This document shows, piece by piece, positions 1 to 5,242 of a DNA stretch of 10,634 nt. The translations under genes and the position numbers were made by a program. Source of the DNA: DATDYB01 sp036517115 (GTDB taxonomy: Bacteria; Patescibacteriota; Minisyncoccia; Phycocordibacterales; PALSA-1337); the NCBI GenBank assembly GCA_036517115.1, contig DATDYB010000022.1, forward strand, positions 1 through 10,634, given 5' to 3'. The notes below the pieces were generated by a model that was not told the DNA's origin, did not search any database, and saw only the letters and a program-made list of their open reading frames with translations. How positions within the stretch are numbered: the stretch's first letter is position 1; every line of letters begins with the position of its first letter.

Positions 1-1
1 G

Positions 2-32
2 AAAAAACAGTGCGCACCGCCGAAGGCGGTGC
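2..32 (-). terminator. Rho-independent terminator downstream of tRNA-Arg(UCU)
   Basis: On the minus strand an 8-bp GC-rich stem (bases 25-32 with 14-21, three-base loop at 22-24) is followed, after five bases, by a run of six T (complement of 2-7). It lies about 110 bases beyond the 3' end of tRNA-Arg(UCU) and is the natural end of that transcript, possibly also of the pil operon upstream of it. The short gap between stem and T-run is slightly unusual. Confidence 0.7.
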
Positions 33-102
33 TGGATTCCGAACCCAGAATTCATTGGCGAAAACGGGCGAAACAGCGTGGGCGTTGCTTCGCAACGCCC
101 AC
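32..102 (-). other. Structured trailer of tRNA-Arg(UCU): 11-bp hairpin and T-arm-like hairpin
   Basis: Two structures lie between tRNA-Arg(UCU) and its terminator. Bases 78-88 and 92-102 form a perfect 11-bp hairpin with a three-base loop and no T-run. On the minus strand, bases 48 to 32 read CTGGGTTCGGAATCCAG, a 5-bp stem around the seven-base loop TTCGGAA. This resembles a tRNA T-arm but has G where the T-loop A58 should be. No complete second tRNA can be folded around it. It could be a tRNA relic or part of a folded trailer RNA. On the minus strand the 11-bp hairpin overlaps the last base of an ACAAGGAG octamer (complement of 102-109), which also occurs just before the first hairpin after tRNA-Ser. 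Confidence 0.5.
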
Positions 103-139
103 TCCTTGTCCTCTTCAAAAACTTTTAGTTCGTTTAAGG

Positions 140-211
140 TGCCCTCGGTAAGAATCGAACTTACATCAAAGCCTTAGAAGAGCTCTGTTCTATCCATTGA
201 ACTACGAGGGC
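140..211 (-). tRNA. tRNA-Arg (anticodon UCU)
   Basis: A complete 72-base cloverleaf on the minus strand. The 7-bp acceptor stem is GCCCTCG/CGAGGGC with discriminator A. The D stem is GTTC/GAAC. The anticodon stem GAGCT/GGCTT surrounds loop CTTCTAA, giving anticodon UCU, which reads AGA and AGG. The T stem is GTAAG/CTTAC with loop TTCGATT. The 3' end is followed by CCT, so CCA is not encoded and must be added by a CCA-adding enzyme. It starts 26 bases after the stop codon of the last gene of the pil cluster and has its own promoter overlapping that gene. Confidence 0.95.
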
Positions 212-225
212 ATTACCGCTTTCAA

Positions 226-254
226 ACTATAACCTTCTTACAGAGAAGGGTCAA
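226..254 (-). promoter_or_regulatory. Promoter of tRNA-Arg(UCU), inside the 3' end of the preceding gene
   Basis: On the minus strand TTGACC (complement of 249-254) and TATAGT (complement of 226-231) are separated by exactly 17 bases, close to the sigma-70 consensus. The -10 box ends 14 bases before the mature tRNA, implying a leader of about 8 bases. The -35 box lies inside the last codons of the 109-residue membrane protein, so the tRNA can be transcribed independently of the pil operon. Confidence 0.65.
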
Positions 255-567
255 CAAAGACTGGCGCCTTATTTTTTAACGCTTCAAAGGCCTGCCGTCT
301 GCTCTCAAGGGAGGCCACCACCTCCCTTAAATGATCACGTTTAATTGACTCCACCCGTCCCTCCTCTACCAAAAGCGACATACTATCTTTTTTACTGACC
401 GCCACCAAAAGAAACAAACTGAACACCGCAACAATAAACGCAGCAAAAAAAGTAAGGGAAAGAAGTAGTTTCCAATCTCTCTGCGGCTCTCCTCCGACCA
501 TGCGAAGCGATCGCAATAGTTCTCTCGACAGTATCATTGTGCGTTTTCCTAAGCTGGGCGTATTCAT
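238..567 (-). CDS. Small single-pass membrane protein at the end of the pilMNO cluster
   Basis: This is a 109-residue protein with a cytoplasmic N-terminus of about 33 residues rich in Arg, one hydrophobic helix at about residues 34-57, and a short charged outer tail (about 60-100) likely to form a coiled coil, ending in VDPSL. The topology matches PilN and PilO (N-in, single pass, coiled coil), and it follows pilO with one base between stop and start, so it is probably a fourth inner-membrane part of the pilus platform. It sits where PilP is usually found, but it is much shorter than PilP and shows no lipobox, so I do not call it PilP. The start is supported by the AAATAATATG stop-start junction. 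No family name is recognised. Confidence 0.8.
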   Translation of the reverse strand: MNTPSLGKRTMILSRELLRSLRMVGGEPQRDWKLLLSLTFFAAFIVAVFSLFLLVAVSKKDSMSLLVEEGRVESIKRDHLREVVASLESRRQAFEALKNKAPVFVDPSL

Positions 568-568
568 A

Positions 569-1132
569 TTATTTTTCTTTAACCATCACAACACGTATCG
601 TTCCTTTCCATTCCCCCTTGAGGATCTTCTTCGTTGCTTCCCCTTCAGGCAGTGTGACTTTTTCAAAGTCCATGGAAGTAACTGATACCTTGTACGGCAT
701 ACCCTCAATCAGTGACAAGAAATACATAGTGCCGTTCCACGTCCCTGCCGTTTGGAGAGAAAGGGTTAATAATTCTCGAGTGTCATTTTTAGTATCAGGA
801 ATATTCTCTACCCCCACAAGTTCTACGGTTAGTCGAAGCCCAGTTTTGTTTCCCAAACTTTCCACACTCTCGATCACTGAGGCCACATCATCTTTCGCGA
901 CGAGCACCCTACCTAGCGACTCTCTTTCGAGGGCAGTGTTTCGAATTAAGTTTTCAAGTGAGGTGAATTGCTGCTCTTTTATGAGCTCTTCCTGAAAAGT
1001 GCTTCGGAGCGTTCTTATGTGACCATTACTGTTCGCCACCCGCATGATAAGTATGAGCCACACTCCCAAACACATTAAGAGTATCATGATGAGAAGCACG
1101 AGCATCATTCTTTTTTTGTATGGTTGAGACAT
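569..1132 (-). CDS. pilO: PilO-like type IV pilus inner-membrane platform protein
   Basis: The 187-residue protein has a short basic N-terminus, one transmembrane helix at about residues 9-31, a coiled-coil-like stretch at about 36-75, and a C-terminal alpha/beta domain at about 95-185. This is the plan of PilO and related GspM proteins, which pair with PilN in the periplasm or outer-face space and link the cytoplasmic PilM to the pilus motor. Sequence identity to classical PilO is not evident by eye, so the name rests on topology, size and its place directly after pilN. It starts one base after the pilN stop in an AAATAATATG junction, with no Shine-Dalgarno, which suggests translational coupling. 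Confidence 0.75.
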   Translation of the reverse strand: MSQPYKKRMMLVLLIMILLMCLGVWLILIMRVANSNGHIRTLRSTFQEELIKEQQFTSLENLIRNTALERESLGRVLVAKDDVASVIESVESLGNKTGLRLTVELVGVENIPDTKNDTRELLTLSLQTAGTWNGTMYFLSLIEGMPYKVSVTSMDFEKVTLPEGEATKKILKGEWKGTIRVVMVKEK

Positions 1133-1133
1133 A

Positions 1134-1664
1134 TTATTTACTGTAGACGCTTAGGGTAAACACGATGTCTTTACTCTTAGCGAGGTTTGAAACCGGCAGT
1201 ACCACCTTCTCGAAAGCCCTATCTGCTTCTAACACTCTGGTGAATGCAACAAGATCCTCACGAGTTTTTGCTACCCCACCGACCAACATCGTCACCGCTC
1301 TATCCGTTTTTCGTGTCGCTGTGATGTGGGCAATCGATATAGCAGGACCTTTTTTATTAACAACCAATTCAATGAGTTCACGAACTGTAACTTCTGTAGG
1401 AGTAAGCGTCGCAAGGTCGGCATTGGCATTCTTAATAAGTCCTCGAAGCTTTTCGTATTCTTTACTACTTTCCGTGTTTTGTTTTAGACGAAGTTCGTCT
1501 TCAAGAGCAAGTTCTGTTGCATGTAGGAGAAGATACGAAGGGAGCAATAGCACGATGCCAATGACGATCACCAGACACGCTAAAAGTACTGCCACGATGG
1601 AAAAACGGAGCAGATAGTCGTTCTTTAATATTACTTTCTTATCTTCAGGAAGGAGGTTAAGCAT
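1134..1664 (-). CDS. pilN: PilN-like type IV pilus assembly protein
   Basis: The 176-residue protein opens with MLNLLPEDKK, the short cytoplasmic NLLP motif by which PilN docks into PilM. A transmembrane helix follows at about residues 20-46, then a coiled coil at about 48-85, and a C-terminal alpha/beta domain at about 95-175. Its start overlaps the end of pilM by eight bases, so the two are translationally coupled. It is expected to form a heterodimer with the PilO-like protein encoded next. Length and domain order are normal for the family. It ends in Lys-stop, inside the shared AAATAATATG junction. Confidence 0.88.
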   Translation of the reverse strand: MLNLLPEDKKVILKNDYLLRFSIVAVLLACLVIVIGIVLLLPSYLLLHATELALEDELRLKQNTESSKEYEKLRGLIKNANADLATLTPTEVTVRELIELVVNKKGPAISIAHITATRKTDRAVTMLVGGVAKTREDLVAFTRVLEADRAFEKVVLPVSNLAKSKDIVFTLSVYSK

Positions 1665-2739
1665 GGGATTTAAGTGAAGAAAGTGCTAGACCGATAGGCA
1701 CACTAAAATTAAGCGACTCCGTACATTCGATAGGTGGAATATACCGGTCGAACGAAAAAGCATTGCCCCACACATTAGCCTGTTTAGCCGGTATTTTAAG
1801 CGACAAGGTGAGATATTTGTCGAGTCCAATAATTGCACTATCCTCACCGCAGACGATAATTTTTTCAATAGTTTTATCCACCGAATCGTGCGTGCTCCAA
1901 TAGGTGATGATTTTCAACAGCTCATCTTTTATTGCGGAAAGGGTGTTCATCGAATACCCAAAAAGCTCTTTACCTGCTTTTTTATTTCCCTCATGCTCCT
2001 CCTGTCTTTTAATCCGTTGCGCCTCCTCAAAGGAGATTCCGAGAGTTTTCTGGAGAGCAGTAGTAAGCGCATCACCTCCGAGCGGAAGCGTTGAAGTAAA
2101 TCGGACGACTCCCTCACTAGCGATATACACTCCGGTACTGCGCTCCGTAAAATTGACGACCATGTTGGTCCCCATATCGTCACTACCAATCACTGCGTTG
2201 GTAATCGCAATACCTTCAATATGGAAATCAAGCGGAATGAGACCGACGCTCTGAAACACGTCGAAATACATTTGCACCACTTTATCAGGCAGTACCCCCA
2301 CGCTCACCTCCATCACGCCTTTTTCCTCATCCTTTTTTATTACCTTGTAAGTAAACACGGTACTATCTGGATGCAGAGGCACGTTCTCTTCGAGCGTGAA
2401 CTCGATTGCATTGCGTATTTCATGGCGCTCGACAATAGGGATCGTTGTTTTATACAGATACACCTTTTCCTCTGGCAAGGACGCAGTAATATACTTAAAT
2501 TTGTATTCATCCTTAATGAGGGCAAGGACTCTTTTGAGTCGCTCAGGGTCATTGATATGCCCTGATTCCACAATGCCGCGAGGCAAGGCTACCTCACCCC
2601 ATTTCCCCACCGACACTCCCCATGTCGTGGGCACTAGTTCTACAAAACGAACTGCCTCATCAGAAATGTCGAGGCCGACCCGGGGAAGATCCAGGAAACG
2701 TGGAGGAGGAAACATTTTAAAAAAACGTTCAAGCATCAT
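1657..2739 (-). CDS. pilM: PilM, actin-like cytoplasmic ATPase of the type IV pilus platform
   Basis: The 360-residue protein has the normal PilM length and an actin/FtsA-like layout. The first phosphate-binding strand is VGLDIS (about residues 21-26). A SHS2-like insert follows (about 40-180), then the second half of the nucleotide fold beginning near MVVNFTERSTGVYIASEG, and a C-terminal GLDKYL...VPIGLAL region. PilM binds the N-terminal peptide of PilN under the membrane and couples the PilN/PilO ring to the motor ATPases, which are not in this window. Two consecutive ATG codons (2739 and 2736) are possible starts. A TATAAT box lies 11 bases upstream and no Shine-Dalgarno is visible. It is the first gene of the pilM-pilN-pilO-small membrane protein operon. 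Confidence 0.92.
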   Translation of the reverse strand: MMLERFFKMFPPPRFLDLPRVGLDISDEAVRFVELVPTTWGVSVGKWGEVALPRGIVESGHINDPERLKRVLALIKDEYKFKYITASLPEEKVYLYKTTIPIVERHEIRNAIEFTLEENVPLHPDSTVFTYKVIKKDEEKGVMEVSVGVLPDKVVQMYFDVFQSVGLIPLDFHIEGIAITNAVIGSDDMGTNMVVNFTERSTGVYIASEGVVRFTSTLPLGGDALTTALQKTLGISFEEAQRIKRQEEHEGNKKAGKELFGYSMNTLSAIKDELLKIITYWSTHDSVDKTIEKIIVCGEDSAIIGLDKYLTLSLKIPAKQANVWGNAFSFDRYIPPIECTESLNFSVPIGLALSSLKSHA

Positions 2740-2750
2740 ACGTATACCGA

Positions 2751-2756
2751 ATTATA
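2751..2756 (-). promoter_or_regulatory. Candidate -10 box of the pil operon
   Basis: A perfect TATAAT on the minus strand ends 11 bases before the first pilM ATG, so the predicted leader is only about five bases. No good -35 hexamer is seen 16-18 bases further upstream. The 73 bases between dedA and pilM show no terminator with a T-run, so the pil genes may also receive read-through from the ruvX-dedA operon. Confidence 0.5.
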
Positions 2757-2812
2757 CTACATTATTTCACCAAGAGAGCTGTGAGTCCTTTAGGCACAAG
2801 GAAAAAGCCTCG

Positions 2813-3424
2813 TCACTTTCGGTGGAACCGATGCCTAACGTATTCAATAATGACCGGAATGAAGGACAGGAAGATGATCCCAAGTACAATAGGCAAAAGA
2901 TACCGGTCAATATCAGGAACGAGGTTCCCTAGAGTGAAGCCAAGAAGTGAAAGGCCACAGACCCATAAAAACCCTCCGATAATGTTGTACAACAAAAACG
3001 TTGCATACTTCATCCCTCCCATGCCAGCTACAATCGGAGCAAATGTCCGTACTATCGGCACAAACCGTGCAAGGATGATGGTTTTCACACCATGTTGTTC
3101 ATAAAACGTCCGAGCTCGTACCAAATGTTCCTTATGGAAGAGTATCGAATCTTCGCGGTTGAATATGGTCGGGCCGACGCGCCTGCCGAAGGCGTAGCCC
3201 ACATTATCCCCAAGAATAGCGGCAACCACTCCCCCGAGAATGAGGAGAGTAATATTCAGATATCCCTGTGAAGCAAAGAGGCCGGCGGTAAAAAGAAGTG
3301 AGTCACCAGGAAGAAAGAAACCGAAAAATAGTCCGGATTCGGCGAAGATAATCACAAGTACCCCGATGAGCCCGAGGGTCTGAATAAGAAAGGTGGGATT
3401 GAGATACTGCAAAAGAGTGTCCAT
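2813..3424 (-). CDS. DedA-family (SNARE-associated, PF09335) membrane protein
   Basis: This 203-residue polytopic membrane protein carries the DedA signatures in order: Glu29 and FLPGD at 37-41 in the first re-entrant region, GDNVGYAFGR at 72-81, HG at 111-112, ARFVPIVRTFAP at 119-130, and AGMGGM at 133-138 before the last helices. DedA proteins are inner-membrane transporters; some members recycle undecaprenyl phosphate or move phospholipids between leaflets. The substrate here cannot be read from the sequence. It is the last gene of the ruvX operon, starting one base after the upstream stop in an AAATAATATG junction. It ends in TGA. No terminator is evident after it. Confidence 0.93.
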   Translation of the reverse strand: MDTLLQYLNPTFLIQTLGLIGVLVIIFAESGLFFGFFLPGDSLLFTAGLFASQGYLNITLLILGGVVAAILGDNVGYAFGRRVGPTIFNREDSILFHKEHLVRARTFYEQHGVKTIILARFVPIVRTFAPIVAGMGGMKYATFLLYNIIGGFLWVCGLSLLGFTLGNLVPDIDRYLLPIVLGIIFLSFIPVIIEYVRHRFHRK

Positions 3425-3425
3425 A

Positions 3426-3812
3426 TTATTTTGCTAATGTTCCCGGAGGGATATCTCCTTGCGGCTCAAGAATAGAAAATTTACCGTCTTCCGTTGAAAC
3501 CGCAAACAGCATGCCGTTTGACTCGAAACCACGGATAGTACGGGGTTCAAGGTTGGTGACGAACATACACTTTTTGTTAACCAGCACCGCGGGGTCAGGA
3601 AAGTAGGCTGAGATACCGGACACGATCTGTCGCGGAGCTGCTTCCGCGAAATCGACTAAAAGTTTCAACAGCTTGTCAGTCTCGGGAATTTTTTCAGCGG
3701 AGAGGATTTTCCCCACTCGAATTTCTACTTTCTTAAAGTCCTCGTATGAAATTTTTGGAGTAAGTGGAGTAACCGGAGTGGCTGGTTGACTGATGATTGG
3801 TTCAGGATTCAT
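3426..3812 (-). CDS. Free-standing tRNA-binding-domain (EMAP-II/Trbp111-like) protein
   Basis: The 128-residue protein has a Pro/Thr-rich leader of about 19 residues followed by an OB-fold tRNA-binding domain. Recognisable segments are ISYEDFKKVEIRVGKI (21-36), RQIVSGISAY (61-70), VTNLEPRTIRGFESNGML (85-102) and a C-terminal GDIPPGTLAK. This domain is normally the C-terminal dimerisation and tRNA-binding appendage of methionyl-tRNA synthetase (MetG), or stands alone as Trbp111/CsaA-like proteins. It may be a detached MetRS appendage that assists a short MetRS encoded elsewhere, or a general tRNA-binding factor. Its start overlaps the ruvX stop (ATGA), and it ends Lys-stop one base before dedA. 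Confidence 0.88.
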   Translation of the reverse strand: MNPEPIISQPATPVTPLTPKISYEDFKKVEIRVGKILSAEKIPETDKLLKLLVDFAEAAPRQIVSGISAYFPDPAVLVNKKCMFVTNLEPRTIRGFESNGMLFAVSTEDGKFSILEPQGDIPPGTLAK

Positions 3813-4237
3813 TGGTTGTTTTGTTGTCGATCTAGATATGATTGTAAAATAAGTGCCGCGGCCGACGCGTCTAGCATATCATTTTTTACCACCGGTTGCT
3901 TTCGGTCCACATTCCCTCCTTCACGCCCTGGCTTTCGTTCCGCTGCCGCACTCGTCATGAACTCCGGCTCCATTTCGACACGAAGTCGCGTCGCTAAACG
4001 AAGCTTCTCGACGAACGGCACGATCATTTCCATGATCGCATTAGGCATTCCACGGAAATCCTTCGAGTCTCCCACTACAATATTTTCAATCTCCTCGGAC
4101 ACACATAATTTTTGTATCTCTTCTAGTAACCTTTTATCATTAGGAAGCACTATTTTAGGAAAGGCGTATTTTTGTTCCATGTCGGAAATAGCGATCCCCA
4201 CCCGCCTCGCGCCGTAATCAATACCGAGTAATCTCAT
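3809..4237 (-). CDS. ruvX: Putative Holliday junction resolvase RuvX (YqgF family)
   Basis: The 142-residue protein has the RNase H-like YqgF fold. Strand one carries MRLLGIDYGARRVGIAIS with catalytic Asp7. A central VVGDSKDFRG region (54-63) and EPEFMTSAAA (90-99) hold the probable second acid, Glu92. The C-terminal helix (119-135) supplies Asp123. The usual DERLTT-like motif has become PEFMTS, so the acidic residue survives while the neighbouring Asp and Arg do not. The family resolves recombination intermediates and/or matures pre-16S rRNA. I chose the ATG at 4237 because the family begins exactly there and a -10-like TATCAT ends six bases before it; the upstream GTG at 4252 would overlap that box. 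It is the first gene of an operon with the tRNA-binding protein and dedA. Confidence 0.9.
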   Translation of the reverse strand: MRLLGIDYGARRVGIAISDMEQKYAFPKIVLPNDKRLLEEIQKLCVSEEIENIVVGDSKDFRGMPNAIMEMIVPFVEKLRLATRLRVEMEPEFMTSAAAERKPGREGGNVDRKQPVVKNDMLDASAAALILQSYLDRQQNNQ

Positions 4238-4243
4238 GAGTTC

Positions 4244-4249
4244 ATGATA
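4244..4249 (-). promoter_or_regulatory. -10 box for a leaderless ruvX transcript
   Basis: On the minus strand TG-TATCAT stands exactly six bases before the ruvX ATG, so transcription would begin at or within a base of the A of the start codon. A weak -35 candidate (TTTTCA, complement of 4267-4272) lies 17 bases upstream. It faces away from the tRNA-Ser promoter, and the two share a 66-base intergenic region. Confidence 0.5.
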
Positions 4250-4265
4250 CACTAACGTCTCAAAT

Positions 4266-4294
4266 TTGAAAAAGTATCGGAAATGTGAGATTAT
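4266..4294 (+). promoter_or_regulatory. Promoter of tRNA-Ser(UGA)
   Basis: TTGAAA (4266-4271) and GATTAT (4289-4294) are separated by 17 bases, and the -10 box ends nine bases before the tRNA. This is a reasonable sigma-70 promoter giving a leader of only a few bases. Confidence 0.55.
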
Positions 4295-4303
4295 CGAGCA
4301 ATT

Positions 4304-4390
4304 GGATGGGTGCCAGAGTGGTCTAATGGAACGGTCTTGAAAACCGTCGTCCTCGCAAGGGGACCGTGAGTTCGAATCTCACCCCATCCG
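4304..4390 (+). tRNA. tRNA-Ser (anticodon UGA)
   Basis: An 87-base class II tRNA. The acceptor stem is GGATGGG/CCCATCC with discriminator G. The anticodon stem ACGGT/ACCGT surrounds loop CTTGAAA, giving anticodon UGA, which reads UCA and other UCN codons. The long variable arm contains the TCCTCGCAAGGGGA hairpin typical of serine tRNAs. The T stem GTGAG/CTCAC holds loop TTCGAAT. The next bases are CAG, so CCA is not encoded. It is followed within 20 bases by an unusual folded element that repeats parts of its own 3' end. Confidence 0.96.
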
Positions 4391-4409
4391 CAGTGAACGA
4401 AGTGAACAA

Positions 4410-4563
4410 GGAGGGAGCCGTGCTGGGGAGCACGGCGTGTGAGATTCGAAAGGGTTTTCGTTATCGAGTCATCGAGATCGAAAACCACCTGGCTACGTAG
4501 TAGCCGAATCTCACCCCTCCCAAACGCCGAATAAATCATCCGTGATGAATCTCATCTCCTCCG
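4410..4563 (+). other. Branched element with inverted and direct copies of the tRNA-Ser 3' end
   Basis: The core (4410-4520) can fold completely. Stem 1 pairs 4410-4415 with 4515-4520. A bulged hairpin pairs 4417-4424 with 4429-4436 (8 bp, GGGG loop). Stem 2 pairs 4439-4448 with 4505-4514 (10 bp). Inside stem 2 are stem 3 (4453-4460 with 4479-4486, 8 bp) and a hairpin (4491-4496 with 4500-4505, GTA loop). Bases 4439-4450 are the exact reverse complement of tRNA-Ser T-arm bases 4371-4382. Bases 4505-4517 repeat directly the 13 tRNA bases 4373-4385. A third, degenerate direct copy (4547-4563) follows a small hairpin (4536-4540 with 4544-4548, CGT loop). No T-run follows. It may be a structured RNA, a tRNA-targeted mobile element or a recombination site; I know no family that matches. 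Confidence 0.55.
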
Positions 4564-4599
4564 CCCTGTGAAGAACCTTTTGCAGCCGCCGACACAACC

Positions 4600-4610
4600 T
4601 ATGGTAAAAT
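4600..4610 (+). promoter_or_regulatory. Extended -10 promoter for a leaderless transcript of the 153-residue gene
   Basis: TATGGTAAAAT contains TG-G-TAAAAT, an extended -10 pattern, and the hexamer ends exactly six bases before the ATG at 4617. A possible -35, TTGCAG (4580-4585), is 19 bases upstream of the hexamer. No Shine-Dalgarno is present. Confidence 0.55.
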
Positions 4611-4616
4611 CTATTC

Positions 4617-5078
4617 ATGTCGTTTACTCCCCTGCAATGGACGGCCTTTGAATATCACCACCACCCCAAAAGCCCTGACTGGTATTGGGCGGTTGGTATC
4701 ATCAGTGTCAGCGCCGCCGCGGCAGCCATTGTTTTCAACAATTTTCTGTTTGCCATTTTTATTATTCTATCCGCCACTTCACTATGTCTGTTTGCAGCTA
4801 AGAAACCTTCCCTCCTTTCCTGTGAGCTCAACGAACGAGGCATTCTGATCGACAATACGCTCTATCTCTACAACAGCATCGAATCTTTCTGGGTTGACAC
4901 TCTCCATCACAGCCCAAAAATATATCTTAAATCGAAAAAACTTTTGCTGCCGTACATCATTGTACCCATCGATGAAATCGACCCCCGTATTGTACAGAAG
5001 TATCTTACCCACCACCTTACCGAAGAAGAACACAAGGAAGCACTCAGTCAAAAGATAATGGAGCATTTGGGGTTTTAA
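4617..5078 (+). CDS. Small two-helix membrane protein, hypothetical
   Basis: The 153-residue protein starts with a polar segment containing Trp and the SPDWYWAVGII entry into a first membrane helix (about 22-40). A second helix follows at about 42-61, and then a cytoplasmic beta-rich domain (about 65-125) with the ERGILIDNTLYLYNSIESFWV pattern, which resembles the PH-like domains found after two-helix anchors in small conserved CPR proteins. Function is unknown. It is read from its own leaderless-type promoter and lies between the two folded elements that follow tRNA-Ser and tRNA-Arg(GCG). Start choice is supported by the -10 spacing and by the absence of an earlier in-frame start with better context. 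Confidence 0.85.
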   Translation: MSFTPLQWTAFEYHHHPKSPDWYWAVGIISVSAAAAAIVFNNFLFAIFIILSATSLCLFAAKKPSLLSCELNERGILIDNTLYLYNSIESFWVDTLHHSPKIYLKSKKLLLPYIIVPIDEIDPRIVQKYLTHHLTEEEHKEALSQKIMEHLGF

Positions 5079-5079
5079 A

Positions 5080-5227
5080 GGAATCTTCCATTACATGGAC
5101 GGTAGACCTTTCGTATCGTGCTCACCGGCGCCTCCCGGCGTGACCTGCTGGTCATCCGCGCGATATACTCAAGGTTTTCGATTCCTACTCGAAAGTGCAT
5201 GTATGCACTTTCTCGGGAGCACAAAAT
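5080..5227 (-). other. Branched element with a 26-base interrupted antisense copy of the tRNA-Arg(GCG) 3' end
   Basis: Read on the minus strand after the tRNA, bases 5227-5214 are the exact reverse complement of the tRNA acceptor 3' strand plus trailer (5237-5250, 14 bp). A 9-bp hairpin (5191-5199 with 5204-5212) follows, then 5188-5177, the exact reverse complement of the tRNA T-arm (5251-5262, 12 bp). Beyond this lie a split stem (5106-5110 with 5171-5175, and 5114-5118 with 5161-5165) enclosing two hairpins (5129-5132 with 5137-5140; 5141-5145 with 5150-5154), a hairpin with a three-base loop (5087-5091 with 5095-5099), and 5080-5085, which can close on 5180-5185. The layout parallels the element after tRNA-Ser. 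There is no T-run. It also fills the gap before the convergent 153-residue gene. Role unknown. Confidence 0.55.
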
Positions 5228-5242
5228 GGCTCCGCAATTTTG

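Noticed and set aside
2396..2932. Long plus-strand ORF of 178 residues opposite pilM and dedA
   Set aside because: It is antisense to clearly recognisable genes and has no protein features of its own.
4238..4252. Five-residue extension of RuvX from a GTG codon
   Set aside because: RuvX proteins begin at MRLLGIDYG, and the extension overlaps the -10 box.
4291..4539. Minus-strand ORF of 82 residues containing GEIRTHGPLARTTVFKTVPL
   Set aside because: This is the well-known false translation of the antisense strand of a tRNA-Ser gene and its flank, not a protein.
4410..4563. Integron attC site or CRISPR repeats
   Set aside because: There are hairpins but no RYYYAAC/GTTRRRY core pairs, no integrase and no regularly spaced repeats with unique spacers.
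4390..4616. T-box riboswitch downstream of tRNA-Ser
   Set aside because: No T-box consensus, no terminator/antiterminator with a T-run, and the following gene is unrelated to amino acids. The complementarity is to the T-arm and acceptor, not to the tRNA 3' NCCA.
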